Shown in pieces: positions 23,370 through 33,985 of a DNA stretch of 37,218 nucleotides. The stretch lies in assembly GCA_944392205.1 (NCBI GenBank), contig CALXVV010000035.1, positions 1 through 37,218 on the forward strand, given 5' to 3'. The position numbers were made by a program, and so were the translations under genes. The stretch is from an uncultured Alphaproteobacteria bacterium. GTDB lineage: Bacteria > Pseudomonadota > Alphaproteobacteria > RF32 > CAG-239. Under the pieces are notes generated by a model, which saw only the letters and a program-made list of their open reading frames with translations, was not told the origin of the DNA and did no database searches. How positions within the stretch are numbered: position 1 is the first letter of the stretch; every line of letters starts with the position of its first letter.

Positions 23370-24718
23370 TAGCGTTTCTTTCTTCCGGCCAAAGAAGCCT
23401 TTCTGATTAAAGATTCATATTGATAAGCAATCAGGTGAGATTGGATTTGAGTTACAAAATCCATCGTAACCTGAACCACGATGAGCAAGGTTGTGCCGCC
23501 CAAAACAAACGGAACAGAGAGCTTGCTGATGAGGATCTCGGGCAAGATACACAAGCCAACCAAATATACGGCACCCAACACAGTCAAACGAGTGATGACG
23601 TAGTCAAGATAGTCTGCCGTATTTTTACCCGGACGAATACCGGCAATAAAACCGCCGTGCTTTTTCAGATTCTCGGCCGTCTCTTCCGGATTAAAGACAA
23701 CCGCGGTATAGAAGAAAGCAAAGAAAGCAATTAAGAAAGCATACAATGCCAAGTACAGAGGCTGTCCATGGCTCAACATTTGGCTCAAATTTTGCACCCA
23801 TGTCGGCCCATTTTCAGCACTCAAATTAGCAATAGTAATCGGCAGCAACAACAAAGAGCTGGCAAAAATCGGCGGGATAACGCCGGTGGGGTTAATTTTA
23901 AGCGGCAGGTGTGAACTTTCGGCAGCGGCCATCCGTCCCATAGCCTGACGCTTCGGATATTGAATAATGATTTTGCGTTGAGCTCTCTCAACAAACACGA
24001 TGAGATAAATCAAGCCCAAGACCATAACCATCAACATCAAAATAACCCCGGCAGACATAGAGCCGACACGCCCTAACTCAAAAGTCTGAGCCAAAGCACT
24101 TGGAATATTGGCAATAATACCAACTGTAATGATTAAAGAAGAACCGTTGCCGACACCGCGAGCAGTAATTTGCTCACCCAACCAAACGATAAACATGGTA
24201 CCGCCGACCAAAGAAACAATGGTCGTAAAGCGGAAAATAAAGCCGGGCATAACCACCGCAGACAATCCGGCAGACCCGGTCATGCTTTCCAACCCGACGG
24301 CGATACCATAACCTTGGATAATGGTAATCAAAACCGTCAGATACCGAGTATATTGTGTAACTTTACGATGTCCGGCCTCACCTTCTTTCTTCAGAGCCAT
24401 CAAAGACGGGATCACAGATTGTCCGAGTTGGATAATGATGGAGGCCGAGATGTAGGGCATAATGTTCAGAGCAAAAATGGTCATACGCTCTAAAGCACCA
24501 CCGGCAAACATATTAAACATACCCAAGATACCGCCGGAGTTACGCTCAAAAATCTCAGAAAGAATATGCGGGTCAATTCCCGGCAAGGGAATAAAGGTTC
24601 CCAATCTGAAAACGATTAATGCCAATACGGTAAACCACAATCTTTTTTTGAGTTCTTCTGCTTTGCCAAAGGCCGACATATCAAGGTTGGCGGCCATTTT
24701 CTCTGCCAGTGAAACCAT
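23369..24718 (-). CDS. secY: Preprotein translocase subunit SecY
   Basis: Core channel of the Sec translocon, with ten predicted helices in 449 residues. RLGTFIPLPGIDP at the start of helix 1, the plug-associated GGALERMTIFALNIMPYISASI, the QYPKRQAMGRM cytoplasmic loop, and the C-terminal YQYESLIRKA fit the family. It forms a unit with adk. In most bacteria it follows rplO directly. Here a 1155-bp gene intervenes and a 147-nt spacer precedes secY. Confidence 0.97.
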   Translation of the reverse strand: MVSLAEKMAANLDMSAFGKAEELKKRLWFTVLALIVFRLGTFIPLPGIDPHILSEIFERNSGGILGMFNMFAGGALERMTIFALNIMPYISASIIIQLGQSVIPSLMALKKEGEAGHRKVTQYTRYLTVLITIIQGYGIAVGLESMTGSAGLSAVVMPGFIFRFTTIVSLVGGTMFIVWLGEQITARGVGNGSSLIITVGIIANIPSALAQTFELGRVGSMSAGVILMLMVMVLGLIYLIVFVERAQRKIIIQYPKRQAMGRMAAAESSHLPLKINPTGVIPPIFASSLLLLPITIANLSAENGPTWVQNLSQMLSHGQPLYLALYAFLIAFFAFFYTAVVFNPEETAENLKKHGGFIAGIRPGKNTADYLDYVITRLTVLGAVYLVGLCILPEILISKLSVPFVLGGTTLLIVVQVTMDFVTQIQSHLIAYQYESLIRKASLAGRKKR

Positions 24719-24865
24719 TTTTACTTCCTTAATCTATTATTTAAAACAAACAAACGGGACTAAACCTAGTCCTTTCAAGCTAAGATATTAATACACTAAA
24801 AAATTTTTAATTCAACAATTTTATACTTATCAGCAATAAATTATAAAATAAAAAGGCATAATGGC
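24719..24865 (-). promoter_or_regulatory. AT-rich spacer upstream of secY with hairpin
   Basis: The 147-nt spacer is AT-rich and holds a GGACTA-GGTT-TAGTCC hairpin (about 24757-24772). A promoter for secY-adk presumably lies upstream, for example a TTGAAT-like box, but no confident pair is seen. Confidence 0.35.
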
Positions 24866-26020
24866 TCATTTTTGCTTTTGCCGCCACGCAGCAATCAAAC
24901 CACGACCGTAACTATAGACATCTCGCATCAATTTCTCACCATTTTGCTTCATCAGCTTAAAAACTTTGCGTTCCTTTTCACCCTGACAAACCAGATTTTC
25001 GACTTCCGGCAAGGGAACCAAGTTTTTTGATTGTTGCTTTGAATTTCTAATTCCGTTCATCAAGGCATTAAAAACAAATTTTTGCAGAACTTTTCCATCC
25101 GACGTCAGCTCTTCATCCCGAAAACCGACAAAGCCGTGTTCTTTGTCATTTATAAGAGCTGGCCCCTCTTCTTTATCATAAGCATATTTTTGTTTAATCA
25201 AAAAACAATTCCCCATAACTCCCGGAAGAAAACTCGGCTTCAGCTTAAACGGCTTGGTGGTAGCTTTTCCCAAAGCATCATTTTCCATAACAGCATAAGT
25301 ATAGGCCCGATCTTCACGCATTTTCTTATCGACATAAGTTGATAAATAATTCAAAGGACGGGGCATTTCACTATCATTTGCAGATAAAAAACTAACAACC
25401 GTAGATTTTGAAACCCCAAGCGGACACGCCGGAGCCTGAGCCACCACCAACATCTGTTTTTGAATCAGAGCCCGCTCTTTGGCAGAATAACCCAACGCAG
25501 ACATCTTCTGAGCCATAACGTCTTCTAATTTTAGCGCCACAAACGCACCATGACAATGAGCCATAAAAGTAATTTTGCGTAAATTGGCTGCGGCCTCTTC
25601 AACATCTATCCGTTCAGCCCCTTTATTTTTAGCAATCCTGGGCTCAATAACGCGCTTATAAATTTCTTCAATATAAGCAAAATCGGGTTCTTGACCATTA
25701 TCCATCGCCGCAATTTTTTCACGCTGCTCTTGCGAATTAATCATTCCTCGGCGAACATATTCCATTTTGCGGGCTTTATTTTGCCCTCCCTTTGCAAAAT
25801 CATAAGTAATACCATAAACAGGGATTCCCTTTCCAAAAACTTTATCTATTTCTTCCTGATATCCCTTAACACTGCCATTCGCCGCTCTGGTATCCCGAGT
25901 TCCATCTCCCCCCAAACAAACAACACAGACTTCATCAGGAGGAATCTGCTCAACCTCTTGCCAACCAGTCAAATTTTCTTCTGTCTTATCAACCCGATAT
26001 CCCAAACTAACAGAAGACAT
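24866..26020 (-). CDS. Orphan alpha/beta-hydrolase-like protein between rplO and secY
   Basis: The start at 26020 has GGAG 7 nt upstream, giving 384 residues. An upstream start at 26104 would add 28. A strand VCVVCLGGDG (31-40), a second strand IPVYGITYDF (66-75), and the elbow FMAHCHGAFVAL (152-163) fit an alpha/beta hydrolase. The usual Ser nucleophile is Cys156. Asp216 (SANDSE) and His295 (DKEHGF) are candidate triad members. No signal peptide or membrane helix is seen. It has its own promoter, and a terminator separates it from rplO. I do not recognise the family. Function is inferred from fold only. Confidence 0.6.
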   Translation of the reverse strand: MSSVSLGYRVDKTEENLTGWQEVEQIPPDEVCVVCLGGDGTRDTRAANGSVKGYQEEIDKVFGKGIPVYGITYDFAKGGQNKARKMEYVRRGMINSQEQREKIAAMDNGQEPDFAYIEEIYKRVIEPRIAKNKGAERIDVEEAAANLRKITFMAHCHGAFVALKLEDVMAQKMSALGYSAKERALIQKQMLVVAQAPACPLGVSKSTVVSFLSANDSEMPRPLNYLSTYVDKKMREDRAYTYAVMENDALGKATTKPFKLKPSFLPGVMGNCFLIKQKYAYDKEEGPALINDKEHGFVGFRDEELTSDGKVLQKFVFNALMNGIRNSKQQSKNLVPLPEVENLVCQGEKERKVFKLMKQNGEKLMRDVYSYGRGLIAAWRQKQK

Positions 26021-26051
26021 TACCTTTCTCCACAAAATCATAACTAAGTAG

Positions 26052-26080
26052 ATTTTACACGAAAAACGAATTTCTTGCAA
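26052..26080 (-). promoter_or_regulatory. Promoter for the orphan hydrolase-like gene
   Basis: TTGCAA (26080-26075), 17-nt spacer, TAAAAT (26057-26052), about 32 nt before the start codon. Spacing is ideal for sigma-70. Confidence 0.72.
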
Positions 26081-26136
26081 AGAAAAATAAGACCAAATGG
26101 CCACAAATTTTCACAAACGCACAATATTCAAAATAA

Positions 26137-26186
26137 AAAAAGCGGAAAATTCACGCCCTTATCAGGCACAGAACTTTCCGCCTTTT
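26137..26186 (-). terminator. Terminator after rplO
   Basis: AAGGCGGAAAGTTC and GAATTTTCCGCTT arms form a long imperfect stem (one bulge, one mismatch) with an inner stem and T-run on the minus strand, just past the rplO stop. It ends the long S10-spc transcript. Confidence 0.8.
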
Positions 26187-26209
26187 AATTTTCTACGACT
26201 AAGCGTTTG

Positions 26210-26662
26210 CTAAATAAGGTTTACCTTACCACCGGCTTTTTCAACTGCAGCAACGGCAGCTTTAGAAGCAGAGTTAACACTAACGTTAACCTTAGAGGTA
26301 ACGGCACCGCGAGCCAACAAACGGACACCATCCAAAGCCTTGCTGACAATACCTGCAGCCTGCAAAGATGCAACAGAAACATCTTCTGCATTCAACTTAC
26401 CGGCATCAATAGCCTTTTGAATGGTATCCAAGTTAACAACGGCAAATACCTTGGCAAACGGATTCTTAAAACCACGTTTCGGCAAACGACGATAAAGAGG
26501 CATTTGTCCGCCTTCAAATCCGCGTACAGCGACGCCTGAGCGAGACTTTTGGCCTTTTTGACCACGGCCGGCAGTCTTGCCAGAACCGGAGCCGATACCG
26601 CGGGCAACACGTTTACGGTCTTTGCGAGCGCCTTGGTTATCTTTAATTTCATTAAGTTTCAT
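26210..26662 (-). CDS. rplO: 50S ribosomal protein L15
   Basis: Large-subunit protein. [19 protein letters not shown] and the glycine-rich [18 protein letters not shown] region with [18 protein letters not shown] are diagnostic. The 150-residue length is normal. It is separated from rpmD by a 139-nt spacer holding a strong folded element, and is the last gene of the S10-spc transcript. Confidence 0.98.
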   Translation of the reverse strand: MKLNEIKDNQGARKDRKRVARGIGSGSGKTAGRGQKGQKSRSGVAVRGFEGGQMPLYRRLPKRGFKNPFAKVFAVVNLDTIQKAIDAGKLNAEDVSVASLQAAGIVSKALDGVRLLARGAVTSKVNVSVNSASKAAVAAVEKAGGKVNLI

Positions 26663-26697
26663 TTTTCTTCACCTTAAAATTTACTAAGCGACCTTAT

Positions 26698-26803
26698 AAA
26701 ACTTGATAAGAGGGCTTGCTATCAACGGACTTGAGGGCGCGGTGCACCAATTTAGTACATAAGCTCTCAAATCCGTGGATTTGAAGCCCGCCTTGCAAGT
26801 TTT
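26698..26803 (-). ncRNA. Structured RNA element in the L30-L15 spacer
   Basis: A 106-nt imperfect hairpin starts at the rpmD stop codon. Outer arms AAAACTTG/CAAGTTTT (26803-26796 and 26705-26698), middle arms GGGCTT/AAGCCC, and a 13-bp inner stem (26763-26775 with 26726-26738, one mismatch, one G-T). The loop contains the palindrome GGTGCACC. It may be a leader for rplO or a processing site. Confidence 0.6.
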
Positions 26804-26987
26804 ACTCCTCGACTTTAACCAGATGAGCAACCTTCTTAATCATCCCGCGAACAGCAGATGTATCCTCAAGCTCAGCAGTCTTGTACATCTTGTTCAATCC
26901 GAGACCGATCAAAGTAGCTCTCTGATCGGCCGGACGACCGATCGGGCTTTTAATTTGGGTAACTTTAATTGTCTTCTTATTAGCCAT
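26802..26987 (-). CDS. rpmD: 50S ribosomal protein L30
   Basis: Small large-subunit protein of 61 residues: [20 protein letters not shown] and [22 protein letters not shown] are diagnostic. It starts 2 nt after rpsE, with GGAGG overlapping the rpsE end. Its stop codon is part of the folded spacer that follows. Confidence 0.97.
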   Translation of the reverse strand: MANKKTIKVTQIKSPIGRPADQRATLIGLGLNKMYKTAELEDTSAVRGMIKKVAHLVKVEE

Positions 26988-26989
26988 AA

Positions 26990-27562
26990 TTATGCCTCCT
27001 CAACAGCGAGTTTAGCATTGCTGGTGTTTTCGCGGCGGCTGACGATATCGCCAACTTTCTTGCCACGTTTAGCAGCAACCATACGAGGTGAATTGATAGC
27101 TTCCAGAGCGTTAAAAGTAGCCTTAATCATATTGTATGGGTTGTTTGATCCCAATGATTTGGCAACCACGTCCTGAACACCCAAAACTTCGAAAATAGCA
27201 CGCATCGGGCCACCGGCAATAACACCGGTACCGGCAGGAGCAGTACGAAGATAAACTTTACCAGCGCCGAAACGACCAGCGACATCATGGTGAAGAGTTC
27301 TTCCCTCACGCAACGGAATGCGAACCATATTTTTCTTAGCTTCGTTAGTAGCCTTGGTAATAGCCTCAGGAACCTCACTGGCCTTACCGGTACCGAAACC
27401 GACGCGACCTTTTTGGTCACCAACGACAACGATAGCGGCAAAAGACATTGTGCGGCCACCCTTAACGGTTTTGGCTACACGGTTAATGTGAACCAGTTTC
27501 TCAACTAATTCTTCTTTCTTTTCCGTCTTATTATTACGACGATCTACAGCTTGTTGTGCCAT
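26990..27562 (-). CDS. rpsE: 30S ribosomal protein S5
   Basis: Small-subunit protein important for decoding fidelity. [33 protein letters not shown] and [16 protein letters not shown] are diagnostic. Length is 190. It lies 11 nt after rplR. Confidence 0.98.
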   Translation of the reverse strand: MAQQAVDRRNNKTEKKEELVEKLVHINRVAKTVKGGRTMSFAAIVVVGDQKGRVGFGTGKASEVPEAITKATNEAKKNMVRIPLREGRTLHHDVAGRFGAGKVYLRTAPAGTGVIAGGPMRAIFEVLGVQDVVAKSLGSNNPYNMIKATFNALEAINSPRMVAAKRGKKVGDIVSRRENTSNAKLAVEEA

Positions 27563-27573
27563 TTCCTAAACTC

Positions 27574-27936
27574 CTAGAATTTCAAACCAGCTTCACGAGC
27601 TGCATCAGCCAAAGCCTTAATACGGCCATGATAGATATAGCCACTGCGATCAAAGACAACCTCACTAACGCCAGACTTAAGAGCGCGCTCGGCAATCAAT
27701 TTACCGATAAAGCTTGCAGCCTCAACATTAGAAGACTTTTTGATGTTGTCGCGAACTTCCTTCTCCAAAGTAGAAGCAGAAGCAACCGTAACACCTTTGG
27801 TATCGTCAATAATCTGAGCATATACATGCATATTGCTGCGAAATACAGACAATCTCATCTTTCCATTCGCAGTTTTTTTGAGAGCAGACCGAATGCGGTC
27901 TCTTCTCTTTTGAAACAATTCTCTTGGCGTACTCAT
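27574..27936 (-). CDS. rplR: 50S ribosomal protein L18
   Basis: 5S rRNA-binding protein. [29 protein letters not shown], and [28 protein letters not shown] fit the family. Length is 120, and it lies 12 nt after rplF. Confidence 0.98.
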   Translation of the reverse strand: MSTPRELFQKRRDRIRSALKKTANGKMRLSVFRSNMHVYAQIIDDTKGVTVASASTLEKEVRDNIKKSSNVEAASFIGKLIAERALKSGVSEVVFDRSGYIYHGRIKALADAAREAGLKF

Positions 27937-27948
27937 TTAATTCATTCC

Positions 27949-28488
27949 TTATTTCTTCTTGCCTTCTTTACGACGGATATATTCACCTTCATATTTTACG
28001 CCTTTGCCTTTGTAAGGCTCAGGTTTTCTGAATTTGCGAATTTCCGCGGCAAATTGACCAACAAGTTGCTTATCAGCACCAGAGATTGTAATCTGAGTAG
28101 CACTCGGGCAGCTAACCTTAATACCCTTAGGAGCCTCAACCGGAACATCATGAGAAAATCCGAGAGACAGAACCAATTTATTGCTGCCTTCAACACGAGC
28201 CTTGTAACCAACGCCCACCAATTCAAGATTCTTAGTAAATCCGTCATGAACGCCTTTTACAATGCAATTGATATTAGCTCTGGTGGTACCCCACAAAGCG
28301 CGAGAATGTTTGTTCTCTAATTTCGGAGTAACAACAACCTTGTTTTCATTAACTTCTACGGCAATATGATCTGCGTCAAAAGTATGGGAAAGCTCACCAA
28401 GCTTACCACTGGCCTTAACCAAGTTACCTTCAACAACGACCTTAACGCCTTCAGGGACGATAACCGGATATTTTCCAACTCTAGACAT
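27949..28488 (-). CDS. rplF: 50S ribosomal protein L6
   Basis: Large-subunit protein with two duplicated domains. It begins MSRVGKYPVIVPEGV and ends with the conserved YKGKGVKYEGEYIRRKEGKKK. Length 179 is typical. It lies 12 nt after rpsH. Confidence 0.98.
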   Translation of the reverse strand: MSRVGKYPVIVPEGVKVVVEGNLVKASGKLGELSHTFDADHIAVEVNENKVVVTPKLENKHSRALWGTTRANINCIVKGVHDGFTKNLELVGVGYKARVEGSNKLVLSLGFSHDVPVEAPKGIKVSCPSATQITISGADKQLVGQFAAEIRKFRKPEPYKGKGVKYEGEYIRRKEGKKK

Positions 28489-28500
28489 CCTATTTCTCCC

Positions 28501-28899
28501 TTAAAATACCTGGCACAAAATTTCGCCACCGACATTGGCCTTACGAGCATCATTGTCACTCATAACACCGGCCGGTGTTGAAATAATGGAAATACCAAGA
28601 CCGTTATAAACTCTGGGCAAATCTTTAACGCTGGAATAAACCCGACGTCCCGGAGTAGATACACGGTAAATTTCAGTAATAACAGAAGTACCTTCATGAT
28701 ACTTCAACTTAATGCGAAGTTCATCGACACCCGGACGAACGCTAACACGTTCATAACCCAACATGTCACCTTCTTTTGTCAGAACTTCCAAAACATTTTC
28801 ACGCAAGCGGGAAGCCGGAGATACAACCTCACTCTTCTTCGCTCTTTGTGCGTTTCTGATGCGTGTGAGCATATCGCCCAAAGGATCGGACATAGACAT
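28501..28899 (-). CDS. rpsH: 30S ribosomal protein S8
   Basis: Central small-subunit assembly protein; in E. coli it represses the spc operon. [17 protein letters not shown], the STPGRRVY loop, and [14 protein letters not shown] are diagnostic. Length is 132. AGGAGG 8 nt before the ATG supports the start. Confidence 0.98.
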   Translation of the reverse strand: MSMSDPLGDMLTRIRNAQRAKKSEVVSPASRLRENVLEVLTKEGDMLGYERVSVRPGVDELRIKLKYHEGTSVITEIYRVSTPGRRVYSSVKDLPRVYNGLGISIISTPAGVMSDNDARKANVGGEILCQVF

Positions 28900-28911
28900 A
28901 TATCTTCCCTC

Positions 28912-29217
28912 CTACCAGCTAGATTTAACCAAACCGGGAATTTCACCAAAGCTGGCCATATCTCTGAGTTCGATACGAGCCAAACCGAATTTCCGGTAAA
29001 CACCACGAGAACGCCCCGTAAGCTTGCAACGATTACGATAACGAATCTTTGCAGAGTTGCGCGGCAATTCAGCCAATTTCAAAGTAGCCTGGAATCTCTC
29101 TTCCGGAGAGACGGTTTTATCCATAACTATCTTTTTGAGCTTAGCGCGGCGAGAAGCAAACTTCTCAGCCATCTTAGCTCTTTTCAAGTTTCTGTAAACT
29201 GAACTTGTTTTTGCCAT
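28912..29217 (-). CDS. rpsN: 30S ribosomal protein S14 (zinc-independent type)
   Basis: The 101-residue long form without the CxxC zinc motif. [28 protein letters not shown] is diagnostic. It lies 11 nt after rplE. Confidence 0.98.
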   Translation of the reverse strand: MAKTSSVYRNLKRAKMAEKFASRRAKLKKIVMDKTVSPEERFQATLKLAELPRNSAKIRYRNRCKLTGRSRGVYRKFGLARIELRDMASFGEIPGLVKSSW

Positions 29218-29228
29218 TCTTTTTCCCC

Positions 29229-29768
29229 TTATTTCTTGTAAGGAAGGTTAAAGCCGGTCAGAAGAGCCTTAGCTTCTTCATCAGTCTTTGCAGTTGTGCA
29301 GATGCAAATATCCATACCGCGAACATTCTCAACCTTATCATAGTTGATTTCGGGGAAAATGATTTGCTCTTTAATACCAAAAGCAAAGTTACCTCTTCCG
29401 TCAAAGTTCTTACCGGTAATACCGTGGAAGTCTCTAACGCGGGGCAAAGCCATGTTAATCAGTCTTTCCAGAAACTCATACATTCTGGTAGAACGCAAAG
29501 TTACTTTACAGCCAATCGGCATGCCTTCTCTTACTTTGAAGGTAGCAATCGACTTACGAGCTTTGGTAACAACCGGTTTTTGACCGGCGATCAAAGCGAG
29601 CTCCTCAACAGCGTTGTTGAGCTTTTTCTTATCGGTAACGGCATCGCCGATACCCATATTCAATACAATTTTAGTCAGCTTCGGAATCTCATGTGGGTTG
29701 GTGTAACCGAATTTCTCCACAAGAGATTTTTTTATGACTTCATTGTACAATGTCTCAAAATTTGCCAT
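29229..29768 (-). CDS. rplE: 50S ribosomal protein L5
   Basis: 5S rRNA-binding protein. [34 protein letters not shown], and the [14 protein letters not shown] region are diagnostic. The start at 29768 ([11 protein letters not shown]) is preferred because GGGAG lies 8 nt upstream. An in-frame ATG at 29783 overlaps the rplX stop. Length is 179. Confidence 0.97.
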   Translation of the reverse strand: MANFETLYNEVIKKSLVEKFGYTNPHEIPKLTKIVLNMGIGDAVTDKKKLNNAVEELALIAGQKPVVTKARKSIATFKVREGMPIGCKVTLRSTRMYEFLERLINMALPRVRDFHGITGKNFDGRGNFAFGIKEQIIFPEINYDKVENVRGMDICICTTAKTDEEAKALLTGFNLPYKK

Positions 29769-29782
29769 AAATTTTTCTCCCA

Positions 29783-30091
29783 TTAATCGATTACTTCACC
29801 GGTTTTACGAGCAACGCGCACTTTTTTACCGTCAACGGTTTTATATCCGATTTTAGTAGCCTTGCCGTCTTTAGCAAGAGCCACGTTAGAAACATGGATC
29901 GGCGCTTCTTTAGTAACAATTCCGCCCGGAGTTGTCTGGCTGGGTTTTGTATGGCGTTTAACCAAGTTAACACCTTGAACCACAACCTTATTCTCTTTAG
30001 GCATAGCTTTTACTACTTCACCAGTTTTGCCTTTGTCATCACCTGACAAAATTACAACTTGGTCACCCTTTTTAATTTTCAACTTAGGCAT
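29783..30091 (-). CDS. rplX: 50S ribosomal protein L24
   Basis: Assembly-initiator protein with a KOW motif ([20 protein letters not shown]), then [19 protein letters not shown]. Length is 102. The start overlaps the rplN stop by one base (TAATG). Confidence 0.98.
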   Translation of the reverse strand: MPKLKIKKGDQVVILSGDDKGKTGEVVKAMPKENKVVVQGVNLVKRHTKPSQTTPGGIVTKEAPIHVSNVALAKDGKATKIGYKTVDGKKVRVARKTGEVID

Positions 30092-30459
30092 TATAATACC
30101 TCCGGTGCTAATGAAATAATTTTCATAAATTTCTTGGCACGCAATTCTCTGGTAACGGGGCCAAAGATACGAGTACCGATAGGCTCACCGTCTTTGTTAA
30201 TCAAAACTGCGGCGTTTTTATCAAAACGGATAACAGATCCGTCTTTACGTCTGATGTCAGAAGCTGTACGAACAATAACAGCCTTCATAACATCACCTTT
30301 CTTAACACGACCCTTAGGAATAGCATCTTTAACAGACACTACAATAACGTCACCTACAGAAGCGTGCATTCTCTTGGACCCGCCAAGAACCTTAATGCAC
30401 TGCACCTGACGTGCGCCAGAGTTGTCGGCTACATCAAGGTTGGTTTGCATTTGAATCAT
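30091..30459 (-). CDS. rplN: 50S ribosomal protein L14
   Basis: Subunit-interface protein of 122 residues. [37 protein letters not shown], and [15 protein letters not shown] are diagnostic. It is preceded by a 132-nt spacer with a 9-bp hairpin. Confidence 0.98.
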   Translation of the reverse strand: MIQMQTNLDVADNSGARQVQCIKVLGGSKRMHASVGDVIVVSVKDAIPKGRVKKGDVMKAVIVRTASDIRRKDGSVIRFDKNAAVLINKDGEPIGTRIFGPVTRELRAKKFMKIISLAPEVL

Positions 30460-30521
30460 TTTTCAATTCCTTTTCTTTTGTTTAAGTTAATCAACTTCGC
30501 GGCTTTGAAGTCTTTTCCGAC

Positions 30522-30548
30522 GGCGGAGATAAACTCGAAATCTCCGCC
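30522..30548 (-). promoter_or_regulatory. Hairpin in the S17-L14 spacer
   Basis: Perfect 9-bp stem GGCGGAGAT/ATCTCCGCC with a 9-nt loop inside a 132-nt spacer where most neighbours are 0-20 nt apart. No T-run follows, so it is more likely a regulatory or processing structure than a terminator. Confidence 0.6.
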
Positions 30549-30591
30549 CCGAAAAATCTTTTCAGACACCGCACCAGTCGGTTAACACTCT

Positions 30592-30837
30592 CTAGGCGTT
30601 GTCTTCACTATTTGACATTACTGTCCAGCACTTAGTCTTAGAATACGGAACCGATTCGATAATGCGGACGGTATCCCCGACTTTGCACTGATTATTTTCA
30701 TCATGAGCAGCATATTTTTTGCTTTTCTTGATGAACTTTTTGTATACAGGATGCATAACCTGACGCTCTACGCGAACAACAACGGTCTTATCCTGCTTGT
30801 CACTAACAACAACACCTTGAAGAATTCTCTTAGGCAT
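30592..30837 (-). CDS. rpsQ: 30S ribosomal protein S17
   Basis: Early 16S rRNA binder of 81 residues. [23 protein letters not shown] and [13 protein letters not shown] fit the family. It lies 11 nt after rpmC. Confidence 0.98.
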   Translation of the reverse strand: MPKRILQGVVVSDKQDKTVVVRVERQVMHPVYKKFIKKSKKYAAHDENNQCKVGDTVRIIESVPYSKTKCWTVMSNSEDNA

Positions 30838-30848
30838 ACTCTTTTCTC

Positions 30849-31046
30849 CTAACTATTCTTCTTGCGCTCGGAAAGGAGCGTGTTGATTTTTGCTACTTCA
30901 CGACGGACGTTTCTTAATACAGCAGTATTTTGTAATTGTCCAGTAGATTGTTGCACCCGAAGGTTAAATTGCTCTTTTTTGCACTCGAGCAACTTTGCCT
31001 CCAGTTCATCAATACTCATAGCACGAAGATCTTTTGTTTTAACCAT
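30849..31046 (-). CDS. rpmC: 50S ribosomal protein L29
   Basis: Small protein near the tunnel exit, 65 residues. [21 protein letters not shown] and [16 protein letters not shown] are diagnostic. It starts 2 nt after rplP. Confidence 0.97.
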   Translation of the reverse strand: MVKTKDLRAMSIDELEAKLLECKKEQFNLRVQQSTGQLQNTAVLRNVRREVAKINTLLSERKKNS

Positions 31047-31048
31047 TT

Positions 31049-31474
31049 TTAGGCTCCTTGCTCTGAATTAAGTTTCTTAACAAACTTGGTCTTAATCGGC
31101 AATTTGGCAGCACCCAAAGCAAAAGCTGCGCGTGCGGTCTCTTCATCGATTCCTTCTGCTTCAAACAGAATACGACCCGGTTTAACCCTGGCAACCCAGA
31201 ACTCTACAGAGCCCTTACCTTTACCCATACGAACCTCAGCAGGTTTGTCTGACACAGGAACATCTGGGAAAATTCGGATCCATAATCTTCCGGCTCTTTT
31301 CATCTCACGGGTAATCGCACGACGTGCAGCCTCGATCTGGCGAGCAGTAATACGATCCGGAGTCAAAGCCTTCAATCCATATGAACCGAAATCTAAGCTT
31401 GATCCGCCTTTGGCCAGGCCGTGAATACGACCCTTATGCTGTTTGCGGAACTTTAATCTTTTAGGACTTAACAT
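31049..31474 (-). CDS. rplP: 50S ribosomal protein L16
   Basis: Large-subunit protein at the A-site, 141 residues. [36 protein letters not shown], and [19 protein letters not shown] are diagnostic. It lies 12 nt after rpsC. Confidence 0.98.
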   Translation of the reverse strand: MLSPKRLKFRKQHKGRIHGLAKGGSSLDFGSYGLKALTPDRITARQIEAARRAITREMKRAGRLWIRIFPDVPVSDKPAEVRMGKGKGSVEFWVARVKPGRILFEAEGIDEETARAAFALGAAKLPIKTKFVKKLNSEQGA

Positions 31475-31486
31475 TTCTATTCACCT

Positions 31487-32155
31487 TTATTTCTGTTCAG
31501 CCAGTTTTTTATCCTGAGCCATCGGATCATGAGCCATAATCTCGCCCTTGTAGATCCAAACTTTTACACCGCAGGCACCATAAGTGGTGTGAGCTGTGGA
31601 AGTTGCATAGTCAATGTCAGCACGCAGAGTATGCAAAGGCACGCGACCTTCACGATAATACTCTGTTCTGGCAATTTCTGCACCGCCCAAACGCCCAGAG
31701 CAGCAAACCTTGATACCCTCAGCGCCCAAACGCAGAGCAGACTGCATAACGCGCTTCATTGCACGGCGGAAAGCCACACGGCGTTCCAACTGCTGAGCAA
31801 CACTGTCAGCTACCAATTTGGCATCGAGCTCAGGTTTTCTGACTTCCAGAATATTCAACTGAACTTCAGAGTCTGTTAATTTCTGAATTTCTTTGCGCAA
31901 GGCCTCGATATCCTGACCTTTCTTGCCGATAACCACACCCGGACGAGCGGAATGAATGGTAACGCGGGCTTTTTTGGCCGGACGTTCAATAACGATCTTG
32001 CTGATACCGGCCTGAGCCAGTTTTTCTTTCAGAAAGTTTTTAATTTTAACATCTTCGAGGAGGTAGTCAGCATATTTTTCATCTGCATACCAACGGGAAT
32101 CCCATGTACGGTTAACCCCGAGACGAAGACTGGTAGGATTTACTTTTTGTCCCAT
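31487..32155 (-). CDS. rpsC: 30S ribosomal protein S3
   Basis: Head protein with a KH domain ([19 protein letters not shown]) and the [21 protein letters not shown] signature. The start at 32155 ([13 protein letters not shown]) is canonical; an upstream start would run into rplV. Length is 222 and it lies 4 nt after rplV. Confidence 0.98.
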   Translation of the reverse strand: MGQKVNPTSLRLGVNRTWDSRWYADEKYADYLLEDVKIKNFLKEKLAQAGISKIVIERPAKKARVTIHSARPGVVIGKKGQDIEALRKEIQKLTDSEVQLNILEVRKPELDAKLVADSVAQQLERRVAFRRAMKRVMQSALRLGAEGIKVCCSGRLGGAEIARTEYYREGRVPLHTLRADIDYATSTAHTTYGACGVKVWIYKGEIMAHDPMAQDKKLAEQK

Positions 32156-32159
32156 TAGT

Positions 32160-32534
32160 TTACTCCCCACGCTCAGCAACAACAATGGTCATATTGGAGA
32201 AAGGTTTCAAAACTCTAGCTCCACGTCCACGACCTCTGGCGTGCATACGTTTCATTACTAAACCCTTGCCCACGAAAGCTTCTTTAACAAAAAGCTTATC
32301 AATGTTCAACTGGTGGTTATTCTCAGCGTTAGCAATAGCTGATTGCAAAATAGCCAAAGCTACTTTTGCGATTCTCTTCTTAGAAAAGCTCAGCTCGGCA
32401 ACAGCCTTAGAAGCATTCAAACCACGGATAGAAGCGGCAATCAAATTCAGTTTGCGCGGAGAAGTACGAATAGAGTGGCAAACGGCCAAAGCCTCATTTG
32501 CGGCAACTCTTCTAGCATCTTTAGACTTGCTCAT
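32160..32534 (-). CDS. rplV: 50S ribosomal protein L22
   Basis: Tunnel-lining protein, 124 residues. [28 protein letters not shown], and [23 protein letters not shown] fit. Its ATG overlaps the rpsS stop by one base. Confidence 0.98.
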   Translation of the reverse strand: MSKSKDARRVAANEALAVCHSIRTSPRKLNLIAASIRGLNASKAVAELSFSKKRIAKVALAILQSAIANAENNHQLNIDKLFVKEAFVGKGLVMKRMHARGRGRGARVLKPFSNMTIVVAERGE

Positions 32535-32815
32535 TATGCACCTCTCTTAGCTTTTTTGTCTGCAGCGTGGCCGTAGAAAGTACGGGTCGGAGCAAACTCA
32601 CCAAATTTGTGACCAATCATATCCTCGGTAACCAAAACCGGAATAAACTTGTGACCATTGTGGACACCGAATGTCAAGCCGACAAACTGCGGCAACATTG
32701 TAGAACGGCGAGACCAGATTTTAATCACTTCATTACGGCTGGAAGCCTTAGCTGCTTCAGCTTTTTTCAGAAGATAGCCATCAACAAACGGCCCTTTCCA
32801 TACGGAACGTGTCAT
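32534..32815 (-). CDS. rpsS: 30S ribosomal protein S19
   Basis: Head protein that pairs with S13. [40 protein letters not shown], and EFAPTRTF are diagnostic. The ATG at 32815 has GGAG 8 nt upstream, giving 93 residues. Confidence 0.98.
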   Translation of the reverse strand: MTRSVWKGPFVDGYLLKKAEAAKASSRNEVIKIWSRRSTMLPQFVGLTFGVHNGHKFIPVLVTEDMIGHKFGEFAPTRTFYGHAADKKAKRGA

Positions 32816-32827
32816 ATGCAAATCTCC

Positions 32828-33664
<837 letters not shown>

Positions 33665-33667
33665 TTT

Positions 33668-33985
33668 CTAAATCCCTGTAGTAACATCAATGTTTTGACC
33701 TTCGGCCAAAGTAACAACGGCTTTCTTGAAGTCAGAACGCTGACCGACATAGCCTTTGAAACGTTTTTCTTTGCCGAACTGACGAATTGTATTAACCTTG
33801 TTTACCTTAACATTAAAGATTGCCTCAACAGCAGCCTTAACGTCATCTTTGCTGGCAGACAAAGGAACCAAGAACGTAACCTTACCGGCCTCGGAAGAAA
33901 TCATGGATTTCTCGGTAATAACCGGACGAACGAGAGTATCGTACATCTTTGCAGTTACATTGTTTGTTTTGCTGGACTTACTCAT
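33668..33985 (-). CDS. rplW: 50S ribosomal protein L23
   Basis: Protein at the tunnel exit and docking site for trigger factor and [36 protein letters not shown], and [15 protein letters not shown] fit. The start at 33985 overlaps the rplD stop by 4 nt (ATGA), a typical coupling. Length is 105. Confidence 0.97.
   Translation of the reverse strand: MSKSSKTNNVTAKMYDTLVRPVITEKSMISSEAGKVTFLVPLSASKDDVKAAVEAIFNVKVNKVNTIRQFGKEKRFKGYVGQRSDFKKAVVTLAEGQNIDVTTGI

Noticed and set aside
27556..28320. 254-residue plus-strand frame in the rplR/rplF region
   Set aside because: It spans three ribosomal genes of the opposite strand, and its composition is that of a complement frame.
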